Positions 20,850 to 32,073 of a stretch of 64,000 nucleotides of DNA are shown piece by piece (position 1 is the stretch's first letter; each line of letters opens with the position of its first letter). The DNA is from Datura wrightii (lineage: Eukaryota > Streptophyta > Magnoliopsida > Solanales > Solanaceae), in assembly GCA_035772735.1 (NCBI GenBank), contig JASDFA010000006.1, positions 66,170,001-66,234,000 of the forward strand, written 5' to 3'. Below the pieces are notes generated by a model that saw only the letters and a list, made by a program, of their open reading frames with translations, was not told the DNA's origin and did not search any database. Position numbers and translations under genes: made by a program.

Positions 20850-21046
20850 GTTTTCTTTTTCAGATATTTTATATATTTATATTCTGTTTCTGAAATTAGG
20901 TTTATCAAATTTTCAAGTCTATCATTATTTGTTTTGTTTAAACTTAGCTGTTTATATTCTGGGTATAATATTTTTAATTGGTTTTTTAATTTTTTAACCT
21001 TTTTCTTAATATGTCCTTTTCTTGGCTTTTGTAGTTCTTTATTCAT
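20846..21046 (-). CDS. Viral ORF3, right copy (66 aa, very basic)
   Basis: Same length as the left copy, lysine-rich and helical. It follows ORF2 after 80 bases and overlaps ORF4 by ATGA. Function unknown. Confidence 0.6.
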   Translation of the reverse strand: MNKELQKPRKGHIKKKVKKLKNQLKILYPEYKQLSLNKTNNDRLENLINLISETEYKYIKYLKKKT

Positions 21047-21126
21047 TAATCTTGTGTATAATTTTTAATTTTTAGTGGTAATTTCTTTATGTTTTTAGAT
21101 ACTAAAATTTTTTAATTGGTCTATTT

Positions 21127-21450
21127 TTACCCTATAGAGGATTCTATCTTTTTATTTTGTATATCAATTCTTAATCTTATCTTGCTGAAATGTAATTCTC
21201 TTTCTAATCTATTTATTTCTCTAATTATAGATCCTTTATATCTAATTGTATTTTCACTGAATCTGTCTGAAAAGTAAATAATACCTGGATCTGGTGGATT
21301 AAGTAGTGGTCGATTATTAGCTAATAGAAAATTTATATATTCTAAATATCCTTGTAGATTTTTTATTTGAATTTGTAAATTATTATTTAGCCTTCTTTCT
21401 TCCCAATATACTTTATTTCTAAGTCTAATTCTTTTAACATATTCTAACAT
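21127..21450 (-). CDS. Viral ORF2, right copy (107 aa)
   Basis: Same length as the left copy, with three visible substitutions (I/V in NKIYW, K/Q in NNLKI, A/P in NRALL). Conservation of length in both copies supports it as a real gene. Confidence 0.65.
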   Translation of the reverse strand: MLEYVKRIRLRNKVYWEERRLNNNLQIQIKNLQGYLEYINFLLANNRPLLNPPDPGIIYFSDRFSENTIRYKGSIIREINRLERELHFSKIRLRIDIQNKKIESSIG

Positions 21451-21662
21451 AATTTTCTAATTTCTTCTATAGTCATTTCCGTCCAGTCTTGGTTAACTAG
21501 TTTCATAGTTTCTTCTAGTTCTATTACTTCTTCTAATGTCTGAAACAATATTTTTATCATGCAAAAGATAAGTAGTTCATATCTGTGATTCGTTCCTGAT
21601 AGGTCTGAATTCATTTTATGAATTTTTCTAAACATAATATTCCTTTCAATCTCCTTAGGCAT
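21444..21662 (-). CDS. Viral ORF1, right copy (72 aa)
   Basis: Complete version opening MPKEIERNIMF, nine codons longer than the left copy. A second in-frame methionine (21635) is where the left copy starts. It ends in the ATGTTAG overlap with ORF2. Function unknown. Confidence 0.65.
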   Translation of the reverse strand: MPKEIERNIMFRKIHKMNSDLSGTNHRYELLIFCMIKILFQTLEEVIELEETMKLVNQDWTEMTIEEIRKLC

Positions 21663-22068
21663 TATTTGAAATTATCTAATTCTTATATCGTTATTCTGAA
21701 TTATCCTTTTGGGTCATTACTATGCGTTTTCAGTTATGATTAGTTACCCTAACAATGACTTCAACTCTGTGTACTTCCCTAAAACGGCTCACCTGGCCTA
21801 ACCGGTTTCCACGTTAGGATGTCTTAGTCTGGGCTTACTTATTAATAACTTACTAAACACGTACATAGCAAACTTAATCAGGCATTCATAAAAACGATAT
21901 AACAAGAAGATATTAATAAATAATACTTAGCAGATTATCAGGAATACAGCAGTTTAGTTATTCATAATGATGAATTTCCATACCTCAGTTTGTAGTTTTG
22001 CATCACTGCTAGATTTTTCCATAGATGGATATTTTTAAGATAGATTGTTTTTATTTTTTGTTTATCTA
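21663..22068 (-). other. Viral leader between primer site and ORF1, right copy
   Basis: About 400 bases, AT-rich, without a convincing ORF. Part of it (21822-21932) recurs inverted at 8454-8560. Leaders in this family usually fold into a large stem and carry short upstream ORFs; I did not verify a fold. Confidence 0.7.
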
Positions 22069-22080
22069 GCTCTGATACCA
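22069..22080 (-). other. Viral primer binding site (tRNA-iMet)
   Basis: The minus strand reads TGGTATCAGAGC, a perfect 12-base complement to plant initiator tRNA-Met and the conventional origin (position 1) of caulimovirid maps. No LTR edge lies beside it, unlike the Ty3 primer sites in this window. Confidence 0.95.
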
Positions 22081-22094
22081 ATGGGGGGTAGGGG

Positions 22095-22246
22095 TGCGGA
22101 AGTGAGAGTTGAGAGAGAATATGTGGGATTGCGGATGCGGATGCCTTTGGCTTCCGTCTGAGTTTCTATTTATAGATAAAATTTACAATCGACTTTTTAC
22201 AATTGGCTCTTCCTGTTCATGAATGACCCCTACTATTCATGAATAG
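22095..22246 (-). repeat. Viral terminal repeat, upstream copy
   Basis: Partner of 14132-14283; the offset of 7963 bp is the implied genome unit length, within the usual range for Caulimoviridae (roughly 7-10 kb). E2 sequence begins straight after it. Confidence 0.9.
22166..22175 (-). promoter_or_regulatory. Viral TATA box, upstream copy
   Basis: The minus strand reads CTATAAATAG, a strong plant TATA box about 85 bases ahead of the primer binding site and 500 bases ahead of ORF1. This fits the pregenomic RNA promoter; the RNA start would be roughly 30 bases downstream. The same box is repeated at 14203-14212. Confidence 0.7.
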
Positions 22247-23774
22247 ACTGGCGATCCTTGAGAGTCTGCAGCACAATCCTCAAATGAGCGGCATGCTCCT
22301 CGATCCGAGAGTATATGTGAATATCATCTATGAAGACAAGCACGAATATGTCCAAATACTGCTTGAACACCCTGTTCATCAAATCCATAAACGATATAGG
22401 AGCATTCATTAGTCCACAAGACATAATTACGAACTCATAGTGAACCATACCGAGTCTTGAAGGCTGTCTTCGAAATGTCACTTTCCCTAACTCTGAGCTG
22501 ATGATAGCCAAATCTAAGGTCTATCTTTGAAAAGCAGTTAGCACCCTAAAGCTGGTAAAAAAAGTCATCAATCCTGGGGAGGGGATACTTATTCTTGATT
22601 GTAACCTTGTTCAATAGTCGATAATCAATGCACATTCTAAGGGAACCATCCTTCTTTCGAACAAAGAGAGCTGGAGCACCCCATGGGGATTTACTAGGCT
22701 TGATGAAACCCTTATCTAGGAGATCTTTCAACTCCTCTAGCTCGGTTGGAGCCATAATGTAAGCAGGAATGGATATAGGCTGTGTATCAGGGATAAGGTC
22801 GATACCAAAGTCGATCTCCCATTTGGGAGGGACTCCGGGTAAATCATCTGGAAATACCTCCGGATACTCACATACAACAGGGATAGACTGAAAAGTTGGG
22901 GTCTCGAACGTGGAATCCTTGACCCGAACTAGATGATACACACAACCCTTAGAGATCATCTTCCTGGCATTGAGATAGGAAATAAAGCAACCTACCGGCA
23001 CAACTGAACTACCCCTCCACTCTAGGACTGGCCCACCTGGAAATCGCAACTCTACCGTATAGGTACTACAATTTACTGAGGCACAACATGCATGTAACTA
23101 ATCCATACTGAATACAACATAAATGTCGGACATATCTAACTCTACTAGGTCAGCAGAGGTGAATTTTTAAAGAATTGTGATAGGGGAATTTGTATGCACA
23201 CATCAAGCTAAAATTGGCTCACCAACAGGAGTAGATACTGAGAAGAATTCTGACAGGATTTTGGGACTGACTCTGAAACAGCAACAAAAGGAGTCATAAA
23301 AGATAAGGTAGTCCCTAGATCGAACAATTTATACACATCAATATGGAATAAATGTAACATACCAGTGACCACATTGGGAGAGACCTCCTGCTCCTAACGA
23401 GAAGATAGTGCATAGAACCTATTCTGGCACTGACCGCCACTCACACTAAAACAAGTGCCCTACCGAGATAGGTGTGCTGCTGGAGCTGCTGAAGTGGTAG
23501 CTGGGGTATGACCTCTGTTGTTTCCCTATCTAGCTGAAGGAAAATCTCTAAGCATGTGTCTGGGCATCCCCCACCTGAAAAAAGCATCTGAACCAACTAA
23601 GCACTCTCCAGGGTGGTTCTTACCACACCTCCTACAAACTGGGAAAGTGCGCTCCCCAGTCGTGCTCCTCTGTCCCTTAGATCTTGATGCTCTGCCTCTC
23701 TTATCATGCCTGGGTTTGGATGGACACTGGCTGATGATGGAGCTATTATTGGCGACCTCTGGTATGATTGAGGT
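22247..23774 (-). pseudogene. E2 RT, protease and gag zinc-knuckle remnants
   Basis: RT palm with VFIDDIHIYS and the R-EEHAAHLR follow-on lies at 22247-22511. RT fingers and the protease-RT linker lie in 22546-23049 (KKDGSLRMCIDYRLLNK). The protease core (23050-23400) is broken by stops. The zinc-knuckle region (23518-23774) reads FFRWGMPRHMLRDFP, having lost its cysteines. RT homology stops at 22247, against viral sequence. E3 is inserted at the other end. Confidence 0.8.
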
Positions 23775-23779
23775 GATAT
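23775..23779 (+). repeat. E3 target-site duplication, left (GATAT)
   Basis: GATAT precedes the E3 3' LTR; AATAT follows the E3 5' LTR at 62415-62419. E2 gag sequence is continuous across the two, so this is a 5-bp duplication with one substitution. Confidence 0.75.
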
Positions 23780-26083
23780 TGTCACTACCCGAGCATAGAC
23801 CCGGATCATAACACGGGACAAGGAACCCCGAGAGGCCCCAAGTCGACCCATGACATAAGTGTACATCTAACTGCATTCATTTTAAGAGGAAGATTGAACA
23901 TAAGGCATAAAGGAACGTAAACGTAACATAGCATATCATAACATTCGAAAGTACTAGACATATACATAAGCTAGGTACTACGTATTGTCTGAAAGCCTCT
24001 AACATGCAAGATGGGTTGATGGGACAGCATCCCCAACTAACCCGACCAAATACTAAAACATAAAATATATGAAATGCTTAATAAAATGGCCCTCGAAACA
24101 TGAGGACTCACCAACAAAGCTGAAAGCGAACTCTGGGATGGACTAAGGATGAGGATGAGCCTGAGAGCCGAGTCCTGTATCATAAAATGATACAACATAG
24201 GAAGTATGCGGTCAGTATGTGAAATGTACCGAATATGCAGGATAAGTAAAGCGGATATTTAAAATACGTAAAAACTCACAAAACATCATAAGGGTAGGAT
24301 ATCATGCTCATATCGTAAATATTGTAACATAACATAACACGAGGCTCAAGGTTTTCGAAACATTCATAATTCATTCATAATCATAAGCATGAGAGAAAAG
24401 CTATATTGAACATAACTTGAGCCAACATACGTAATCATAAACATGCATAAATCATGAGGAACAGTGGGAGATTCTCTTAAAAGACATACCCTATATGAGC
24501 ACACATGAAGCTTGACTTGTGACCCTAGTCGGGAGGGTGTCCGTACCTTGCCAACGGAAGAACCATGAAAGTGTGATATCACCATGAAAAGGGCCATTTG
24601 GGTCGGGGACAGTCACAAAGGAGGTCCAAACATACCTACGGTGGCACGTAGTTTTTGAGATCCGAGTCAAAACCTAGGCCCTGAACCTACTCGGTGTTCG
24701 ATACTACTCCTAAAATATATATAGTGCTCATAGTATAACATGCATGAATTCATAGGATAGTTAAATCATGATAATCATAAACATTCTTGTACATACATGA
24801 ACTAGCCATGACATAAGGCCTGTTTGAGTCGGCCAAAACACAATTCATGAATCATAGGTTTCATGCATACTTGTAGATCATACATATAACTTGTAAATCA
24901 TCAAATCATGATGGGTAATTGAATAAATCCATATTTCAAATCATAAATCATGTTGGGTTTGTAAATATCAACAATTGATGTATAGATCATAAATCGATTC
25001 ATCATAGATCATGCATAATTAGGCTTAATTTGGTAGAAATAGAAAGCAATAATTTTATAAGAAAAATAGTTGTAAAATCTAATCAAAATTCATAAAATAT
25101 GATGTAAATCGCAAATCATAACAACACCCATTAGTAAATCATTAGTTTTTCACAAAATTGAATTCAAAACCCCATGAGACTTTTGATAGATTTTCATAAA
25201 TTAATAGAGAATGGGCATGGGTGTGAACAGAAACACCCATTCATAACCCTACATACCTGTGTAAGATCATACTCTAGAGTTCCTTGAATGCCCAATGGAG
25301 AATTGATAGGGAAAAGCTTGAAACTATGCTTGATCTCTCTAAAATCCTCTTAATTTGCATGCATGGGAATGACTTATGCAAGAGGGACTTAACCTATCTT
25401 ATCATGCCCAGAAAAATACATAAAACGACATAGTTTAGGGCCTTAGAGCATAGAAAGGTCAAAAATACCCTTAAGGAAAATTCCTAGAAAAACTGCCCTG
25501 GGCGAACCAACGACTAATCCGACAAGTTGCTGCATGATACCACGACTTGTGGTATCAAGTTATCGGATCCATTACCTCAATTCATACTTTCAGATTCTTC
25601 CCACAACTCGACAGGACGGGTCGTTGTTTCAAACGACGAGTCGTTAGGTCGACCGTTGCCAGCCCCTTCACAAACCTGAACTTCCCTTACCACGAGCCTC
25701 ACCACGACTCGTGGTTGTTTCCAACGAGTCATGGTCTCGATCTGTTACATCAGTTGAAAAATCTGGCAACCAAACTATGACTTGTGACCATGGGCTGTCA
25801 CTTCTCACCATGAGTCGTTGGATGACCCGTGGTATCCCCAACTGCCATGGTCCACCCTTTCCTACAATTGCAAACAACGACTCGTTGTTCCAGGCAACGA
25901 TTCGTTACATCATCCGTCATCTCCACTGACACCTGGACCTTCCTAACCATGACTTCTAACAATGACCCGTGGGTTCCAACCACGAGTCATTACGTCACCC
26001 CTCCTATTACTTTTTTCCCAATTTTTCAGCCAACTTTAAATTTTGATCCCAGGTCTAATCTTAGGTACTTTTGGGGTATCACA
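23780..26083 (-). repeat. E3 3' LTR
   Basis: About 2304 bp, TGTCAC...ATCACA on the plus strand. It contains the palindrome GTATCATAAAATGATAC (24177-24193) and CGACTCGT-like motifs from 25500 to 25995. ORFs seen on either strand are not conserved in the other LTRs and are not genes. Confidence 0.9.
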
Positions 26084-26084
26084 A

Positions 26085-26098
26085 TCTCTCCCCCTTGG
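26085..26098 (-). promoter_or_regulatory. E3 polypurine tract
   Basis: The minus strand is CCAAGGGGGAGAGA, directly inside the 3' LTR, as in E1, E4 and E5. Confidence 0.8.
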
Positions 26099-26326
26099 AA
26101 ACATTCGTCCTCAAATGTTGGAAACAAGAAGAAAATAAAGACATGCAATCATTACACCCCAATACTTATCATTTAACCTGAAATTTAACAGAATGATTAC
26201 CTCCGATGCACATCACATAACTGAACTGATTTCATGCTTTACATACACATCCATATACATAAAACAAACTTGAACACATGGTTTGAACATGAATACTAAA
26301 TAGATTTATAGGGAAAAATTGATACC

Positions 26327-28012
26327 TCAAGTCGGAACTGAGCCGATAGAGAATAAGTGTGGGTATTTAGCCATCATATCTACTTCGGCTTCCCACATAG
26401 CTCCTTTGACATGTTGATTTCTCCATAATACTTTAACTGAAGTTGCTTCCTTGTTCCTTAGCTTCTGAACCTGACAATCTAATATTTCAATCGAAACCTC
26501 CTTATAGCTAAGGCTATCTTTTACACCAACGCTGTCTACTGGGACTACTAGAGCTGAATCTCCCAAACATTTCTTCAAAAGCAATACATGAAGCACAGGA
26601 TGCATAGAAGACAACTCTGAGGGAAACTCCAACTCATACGCTACCTTACCAACTCTCATCACAACCCGGTAGGGACCAAAATAGCAGGGACTTAGTTTTC
26701 CTTTCTTCCCAAACCGCATTACTTCCTTCATGGGAGATACCTTCAGAAACACCCAATCATCCACCTCGAACTCCAACTCTCTCCTCCTCAAATCTGCATA
26801 GGACTTTTGATGACTCTGAGTAGTTTTTAGCCTATCCCTTATCAACTAAATCTTCACCACAACCTCATGAACCGAATCTGTCCCTATCAGAGCTGCCTCA
26901 CCAACCTCAAACCATCCGATGGGCGATCTATACCTCCGCCCATAAAGAGCCTCGAATAGTGCCATATGAATGCTGGAGTGATAACTGTTATTGTAAGCGA
27001 ACTCGATCAAGGGAAGGTGATCATCCCAACCACCTTTGAAGTCAATCACGCATGCCCTCAACATGTCCTTGAGAGTCTGGATTGTCCGCTCCTCTTGACC
27101 ATCTATTTGCGGATGAAATGCTGTGCTGAGATTATCCTGAGTCCCAAGCCCTTTTTGAAAAGACCGCCTTAACTGGGAGATAAATTGAGTACCTCGGTTT
27201 GAAATGATGGACAAGGGCACCCATGCAATCGAACCAACTCTCAGATATATAGCTTGGTGTAATCCTCCACTGAGTCTATGGTTTTCACCTGTAGAAAATG
27301 TGCAGCCTTGGTCAACCTGTCTACCACAACCCAAATAGAATCATAGTGTCAGCGAGTATGAGGTAATCCTATTATGAAATCCATATTAATTTCTTCCCAC
27401 TTCCAAGTAGGAATGCTGATATCCTAAGTAATCCTCCCGGCCTTTGATGCTCAACCTTTACTTACTGACAGTTCGGACACTTGGCTACAAATTCTGCAAT
27501 ATCCTTTTTCATGCCATTCCAACAATAGACTTCTCATAAATCACAATACATCTTGGTGGCACTCGGATGGGTAGAATACCTGGATCCATGGGCCTCATGA
27601 AATATCCGACTCCTCAAATCATCAACATCTGGAACACATAAGCAACCATGGTACCGAAGCACACTATCTCCCCCTTGGGAGAAGACCTCCACCTTTGGAC
27701 TTCGAACAACTTCCTTCAACTTTACCAAAATCGAGTCCTCATCTTGCCTAGTTTTCGCATCAGTCACCAAGAACGATTTGGATCTGCTTTGAACATCAAC
27801 ACCGCCACTGGTAGAGTCAACCAACCTAACTCCTAACCTTGCGAGATGGTGCACATCTTTCACTAGCTCTTTCTTTCCTTTATCCACATGGGGCACACAT
27901 TCCATCGAGAGTCTACTAAGTGCGTTCACCACCAAATTAGCCTTACCCGGATGGTAGAGAACACTCATATCGTAGTCTTTTATTAGCTCTAACCACCTTA
28001 TTTTCTGTAGAT
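26327..28012 (-). pseudogene. E3 integrase, degraded; interrupted by E4
   Basis: The tail and linker are open over 172 codons (26327-26845), including FGPYRVVMRVG (GPY/F module) and VKGAMWEAEVDM (chromodomain-type end). The core (26846-27334) keeps SNRGTQFISQL and IDGQEERTIQTL, where the usual D of (L)DRG is N. The N-terminal zinc region lies at 27534-27700, and the RNase H end at 27700-27968. E4 is inserted at 28017. Confidence 0.85.
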
Positions 28013-28017
28013 TGAGG
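28013..28017 (+). repeat. E4 target-site duplication, left (TGAGG)
   Basis: TGAGG precedes the E4 3' LTR and recurs at 37402-37406 after its 5' LTR. E3 RNase H sequence continues straight across. Confidence 0.95.
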
Positions 28018-30152
28018 TGTCACGACCCGAGAGTATGCCTGAATCATAGACACGGGACAAGGAGCCCTGAGGGACCCCAAGTCAACCCATGGCATGAGCA
28101 TATAACTAAACCATTCACATAAGGCAGAAGAATTAACTTAGTAGTCATGAACTAAATAAAACCATGACATGAGATATAAGAAACACTAGTACATGATACA
28201 AGCGTAAATAGCTGAATATTACAATTAGGTCTGAAAGCCTCTAATCATAATAGAGGGGTTGAAGGGACAAGACCCCAACTAACCCCAACATTCTGAAAAC
28301 TAAAAGATAGACAAAAATCCGAACATGAAGCACCGAATCATGAGGACTCACCACTGAGAATTGAGAGAAGAACTGAGAGCAAGCTAAGAGCGATGCTGAA
28401 TCTGCGAAGCGCATCCTGTATAATAAAACGATACAACATGGAAAAATATGCGGGTCAGTATTTGGAATGTACTGAGTATGCGAGGTATGCAAGGCAATAC
28501 TTAAAACACAAAAGTTATAGGAGTGGGGACATCATGATCACAAAGACTGAAATCATAAGTGTATCGTAAGGCTCAAGATTTCCAAAATATTCATAAACCT
28601 GTCATAGTCATAACCTGAGGGAAAAACATTTCATAAAACATAACTTAAGACAAAAGAACATAATCATACATGCATTAAAACAATGAGGAACAGTGGAAGA
28701 TTTCTATAACCAACATACCCCACATGACCACACATGGAGCCCGACCTATAAGCCTAGTCAGGAGGCCGTTCATGCCTTGCCAAGGGTATGAACCATGAAA
28801 GGCGTAATATCACTCAGGAAGGCCCCGTAGGGCAAAGGGACAGTCACTGAGGAGGTCCCAAACATAACCTACGGTGGCATGTATTTTTGAGATTCGGTGC
28901 ATAACCTAGGCCCCAAACCTACTCGGTATTAAGTACTACTCCCAAAACATGCAATGTGCTCATAGAAATTCACACATGACATGCATGGCTAGTTAAATTC
29001 GTGATAATCATAACATGCTTTAGAATTCATAATACTAGCCATGGAATTGGGCCCTTGGATCGGTCAAAATCATAGTTCATAAATCATAAGCGACATGTGG
29101 GCATTGCCCATAATTTTAATCATACTTGAAATTCTTAAATTTATAGGAAACATCATCATAATAACATGAGTAATTGAAAACATGCTTAAAATTCAAAAGT
29201 TCATATCATGCTTGAGAAATCACTATAACCATGAATTTCACTAAAAACCCCATGAATTGGGCACATGTGCTTTTAGGGATTAAATCATCAAAGGTTGAAT
29301 AAAATAAATGAAAACAGCCCAATATTTCGAAACCAATGATTTTAGACATAATACAACATGCTCATATCGATTTTTGAGGAAACATGCATTTGGGTTATGA
29401 CCCATCAAGAATTGGTAACTTAAACATAGAATTAGGGAGAAATTGGGCATGGGTAGGGACTAAACTACCCATTTAAAACCCCATATACCTGGAACTTCTT
29501 GATTCATAAGTCCCTCGAAAAGCCCTAGATGGAAACTTGGAGAATTGAAGAAGAACACTTGAAGCCCTTTCTCTTTCCTCTCTACTCTTACATGCATCAA
29601 ATGAGGTTTATCATGAATGATTTCCCCTTAAAAGACCCTATCCCGACCTCAAAATGACGTAGTTTAGGTCTTAGGAGCATAGAAAATTACAAGAAGGCCC
29701 TTACTAATTTGTAGGAAATAACTGCCAGGTGACCCTAACGGGTGACCTGACGACTAGTCTAGACGGGCTACGACTCGTCGTGTCACCCGTCAAGTACACT
29801 ACCTCATCCTCAATTAAAATTCCCTGGCTTGCTCATGACCACCACACAAGTTGTTGGAACTGACCACGACTCGTGGGGTGCCATCCGTTAGGTACACTGC
29901 CAAACCTCCTATTAAATCCTCAACCTTACCCCACAGTGGACCTGACGACTCGTGGTAGTTGACCACAAGTCGTTCCCACGCCCGTGTGGACCTCAACTCC
30001 TCAGCTCAGTCCAACCATCCCACGAGTTACCTGACAACTCGTGGGGTCTCCTCACGAGTCGTCTAATGACTCGTCCTGCACTGCTGCAACATTTTCCATA
30101 TTTTTCCCTGTTTGACTCCTAGGTCTGATCCTTGGGTTCCCGGGATATAACA
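28018..30152 (-). repeat. E4 3' LTR
   Basis: 2135 bp, TGTCACGACC...ATAACA on the plus strand. The palindrome seen in other LTRs is partly decayed here (28418-28434). CGACTCGT motifs cluster at 29750-30075. Confidence 0.95.
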
Positions 30153-30153
30153 A

Positions 30154-30167
30154 TATCTCCCCCTTGG
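30154..30167 (-). promoter_or_regulatory. E4 polypurine tract
   Basis: The minus strand reads CAAGGGGGAGATAT just inside the 3' LTR. Confidence 0.85.
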
Positions 30168-30399
30168 GAACATTCATCCTCGAATGTTAGAAACATGCAA
30201 AAAACTCAAGAAAAAACAATCACCATATGCAAATACTGATCATTTAAGCCAAAAATTAATGGAATGACTACCCCTGAAAAGAACTACATAACTGGACTAA
30301 ATTCAGACATCACATACATATATCATATCATAAAACAAGCTTGTAAGCGTGAACGGAACATGAAAAATTGAATAGAGGTTTAGGGCAAAAACTGATACC

Positions 30400-32073
30400 T
30401 CAAACTGAAACTGATCCAGTGGGGAACAAATGAGGGTATTTAGCTATCATATTTGCTTCGGCTTCCCATGTAGCTCCCTCAACAGGATGATTTCTCCATA
30501 ACACCTTTATTGAAGCTACTTCCTTGTTCCTCAGCCTCTGAACCAGACGATCCAAGATTGCAACGGGAATTTCCTCATAACTGAGGCTATCCTTCACACC
30601 AACACTTTCCTCCAAAATAATTAAGGCTAGATCTCCCAAGCACTTTTTCAAGAGCGATACGTGAAATACGGGATGAACTGAAGCTAATTCTGATGGTAAA
30701 TCTAACTCATAGGCTACTTTACCCGTTCATCTCACAATCCGGTATGGACCAATATAGTGGGGGCTGAGTTTTCCTTTCTTTCTGAATCTCATCACTCCCT
30801 TCGTGGGAGATACGTTCAAAAACACCCAATCGTTGATCTCGAACTCAAGCTCTTTTCTCCCCACATCCGCATAAGACTTTTGGCAACTTTGAGCCATTTT
30901 AAGCCTTTGTATTATCAACTAAAATTTCTCCATTGCCTCGTAGACTGAATCTGGACCCACTAGCAAAGCCTCACCGACCTCAAACCAACCAATGGGTGAT
31001 CTACACCTTCGACCATAAAGAGCCTCAAACGTTATTTGGATGCTAGAGTGATAGCTGTTGTTGTAGGCAAACTCAATAAGGGGTAAATGTTCATTCCAAA
31101 TACCCTTGAAATCAATAACACAAGCTCTCAACATGTACTCAAGAGTTCGGATAGTCCGCTCCACCTGGCCATCTGTTTGCGGATGAAATGCCGTGCTAAG
31201 CTTGACCTGGGTACCAAGTCCCTGTTGAAAAGATCTCCACAACTGAGAGGTGAACTGAGTACCTCTATCCAATCTGATGGACAAGGGCACTCCATGCAAT
31301 CTAACCAACTCTTGGATGTATAATTTGGCATAATCTTCCACTAAATCGGTGGTTTTGACCGGTAGAAAATGAGTAGCCTTGGTTAAATTGTCCACCACAA
31401 CCCAAATGGAGTCGTACTGCCTACAAGTGCGCGGTAAACCTGTTATGAAGTCCATGTTGATTTCTTCCCTCTTCCAAGTAGGAATGTTGATTTCTTGAAG
31501 TACACCTCCCAGTCTCTGATGCTCAACTTTCACTTGTTGGCAATTCAGACACTTGGCTACAAATTCTGCAATATCCTTCTTCATGCCGTTCCACCAGTAG
31601 ATTTCCCGCAAGGCATGATTAATCTTGGTGGCACCTGGATGGATAGAATATCTGGATCCGTGAATCTCATGCAACATCCGGCTCCTCAAATCACTCACGT
31701 TCGGAATATATAAGCGACCCTGGTACCGAAGCACACCATCTCCCCCTTTGGAAAAGACTTTTACCTTTTGATTTTGAACAACTTCCTTCAACTTTCCCAA
31801 TGTGGGATCTTCATCTTGCTTAACCTTTACCTCCATTACCAAGGATGACTCTAACCCATTCGGAAAAACTACACCCCCATCGAACGAGCCAACAAATCTA
31901 ACTCCCAACCATGCAAGTCGATGCACCTCCTTCACCAGCTCCTTCTTGTCTTCACTCACGTGCGACACACTCTCCATAGAGAATCTACTAAGGGCATCCG
32001 CTACCACGTTAGCCTTAGTCGGGTGGTAAAGGACACTCATGTCATAGTCCTTAAGAGCTCCAACCACCTCCAT
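30400..32073 (-). pseudogene. E4 integrase with chromodomain-type tail, nearly full length
   Basis: A 384-codon frame (30919-32073) holds the end of RNase H (YHPTKANVVADALSR), the HHCC zinc domain (HEIHGSRYSIHPGATK ... KCLNCQQ) and the full core: D in NMDFITGLPR, D in LDRGTQFTSQ, E in QVERTIRTLE, then ALYGRRCRSPIGWF. The GPY/F module and tail (30400-30918) are in other frames. It is the best-preserved integrase in the window. Confidence 0.85.

Larger units (their letters stand above)
16104..21656 (-). repeat. Right arm of the 5.55-kb viral inverted repeat
   Basis: Reverse complement of the left arm. The spacer between the arms (14116-16103, 1988 bp) holds the end of pol, the last ORF, the intergenic region and one terminal repeat of the right copy. 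Confidence 0.95.
8454..22246. mobile_element. Endogenous caulimovirid (plant pararetrovirus) cluster: two copies in inverted orientation
   Basis: A plus-strand partial copy (8561-14115, ORF1 to mid pol) faces a minus-strand copy slightly over full length (22246-14132). Caulimovirid identity rests on a CCHC coat protein, a 30K-type movement protein, protease-RT-RNase H without integrase, an iMet primer site, and no LTRs. Coat protein lies ahead of movement protein, as I recall for cavemo- and solendoviruses; genus is uncertain. Coding strands are strongly A-rich, unlike the flanking Ty3 DNA. The cluster sits within E2 pol, with loss of E2 sequence. Confidence 0.9.

Noticed and set aside
8454..22246. 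Viral cluster as part of an LTR retrotransposon
   Set aside because: There is no integrase, no LTR edge beside the primer site, a 30K movement protein is present, and the terminal repeat is a circular-permutation type.
23518..23876. Overlapping ORFs spanning the E2/E3 boundary as a novel gene
   Set aside because: They join decayed gag knuckle sequence to LTR sequence across an insertion point.
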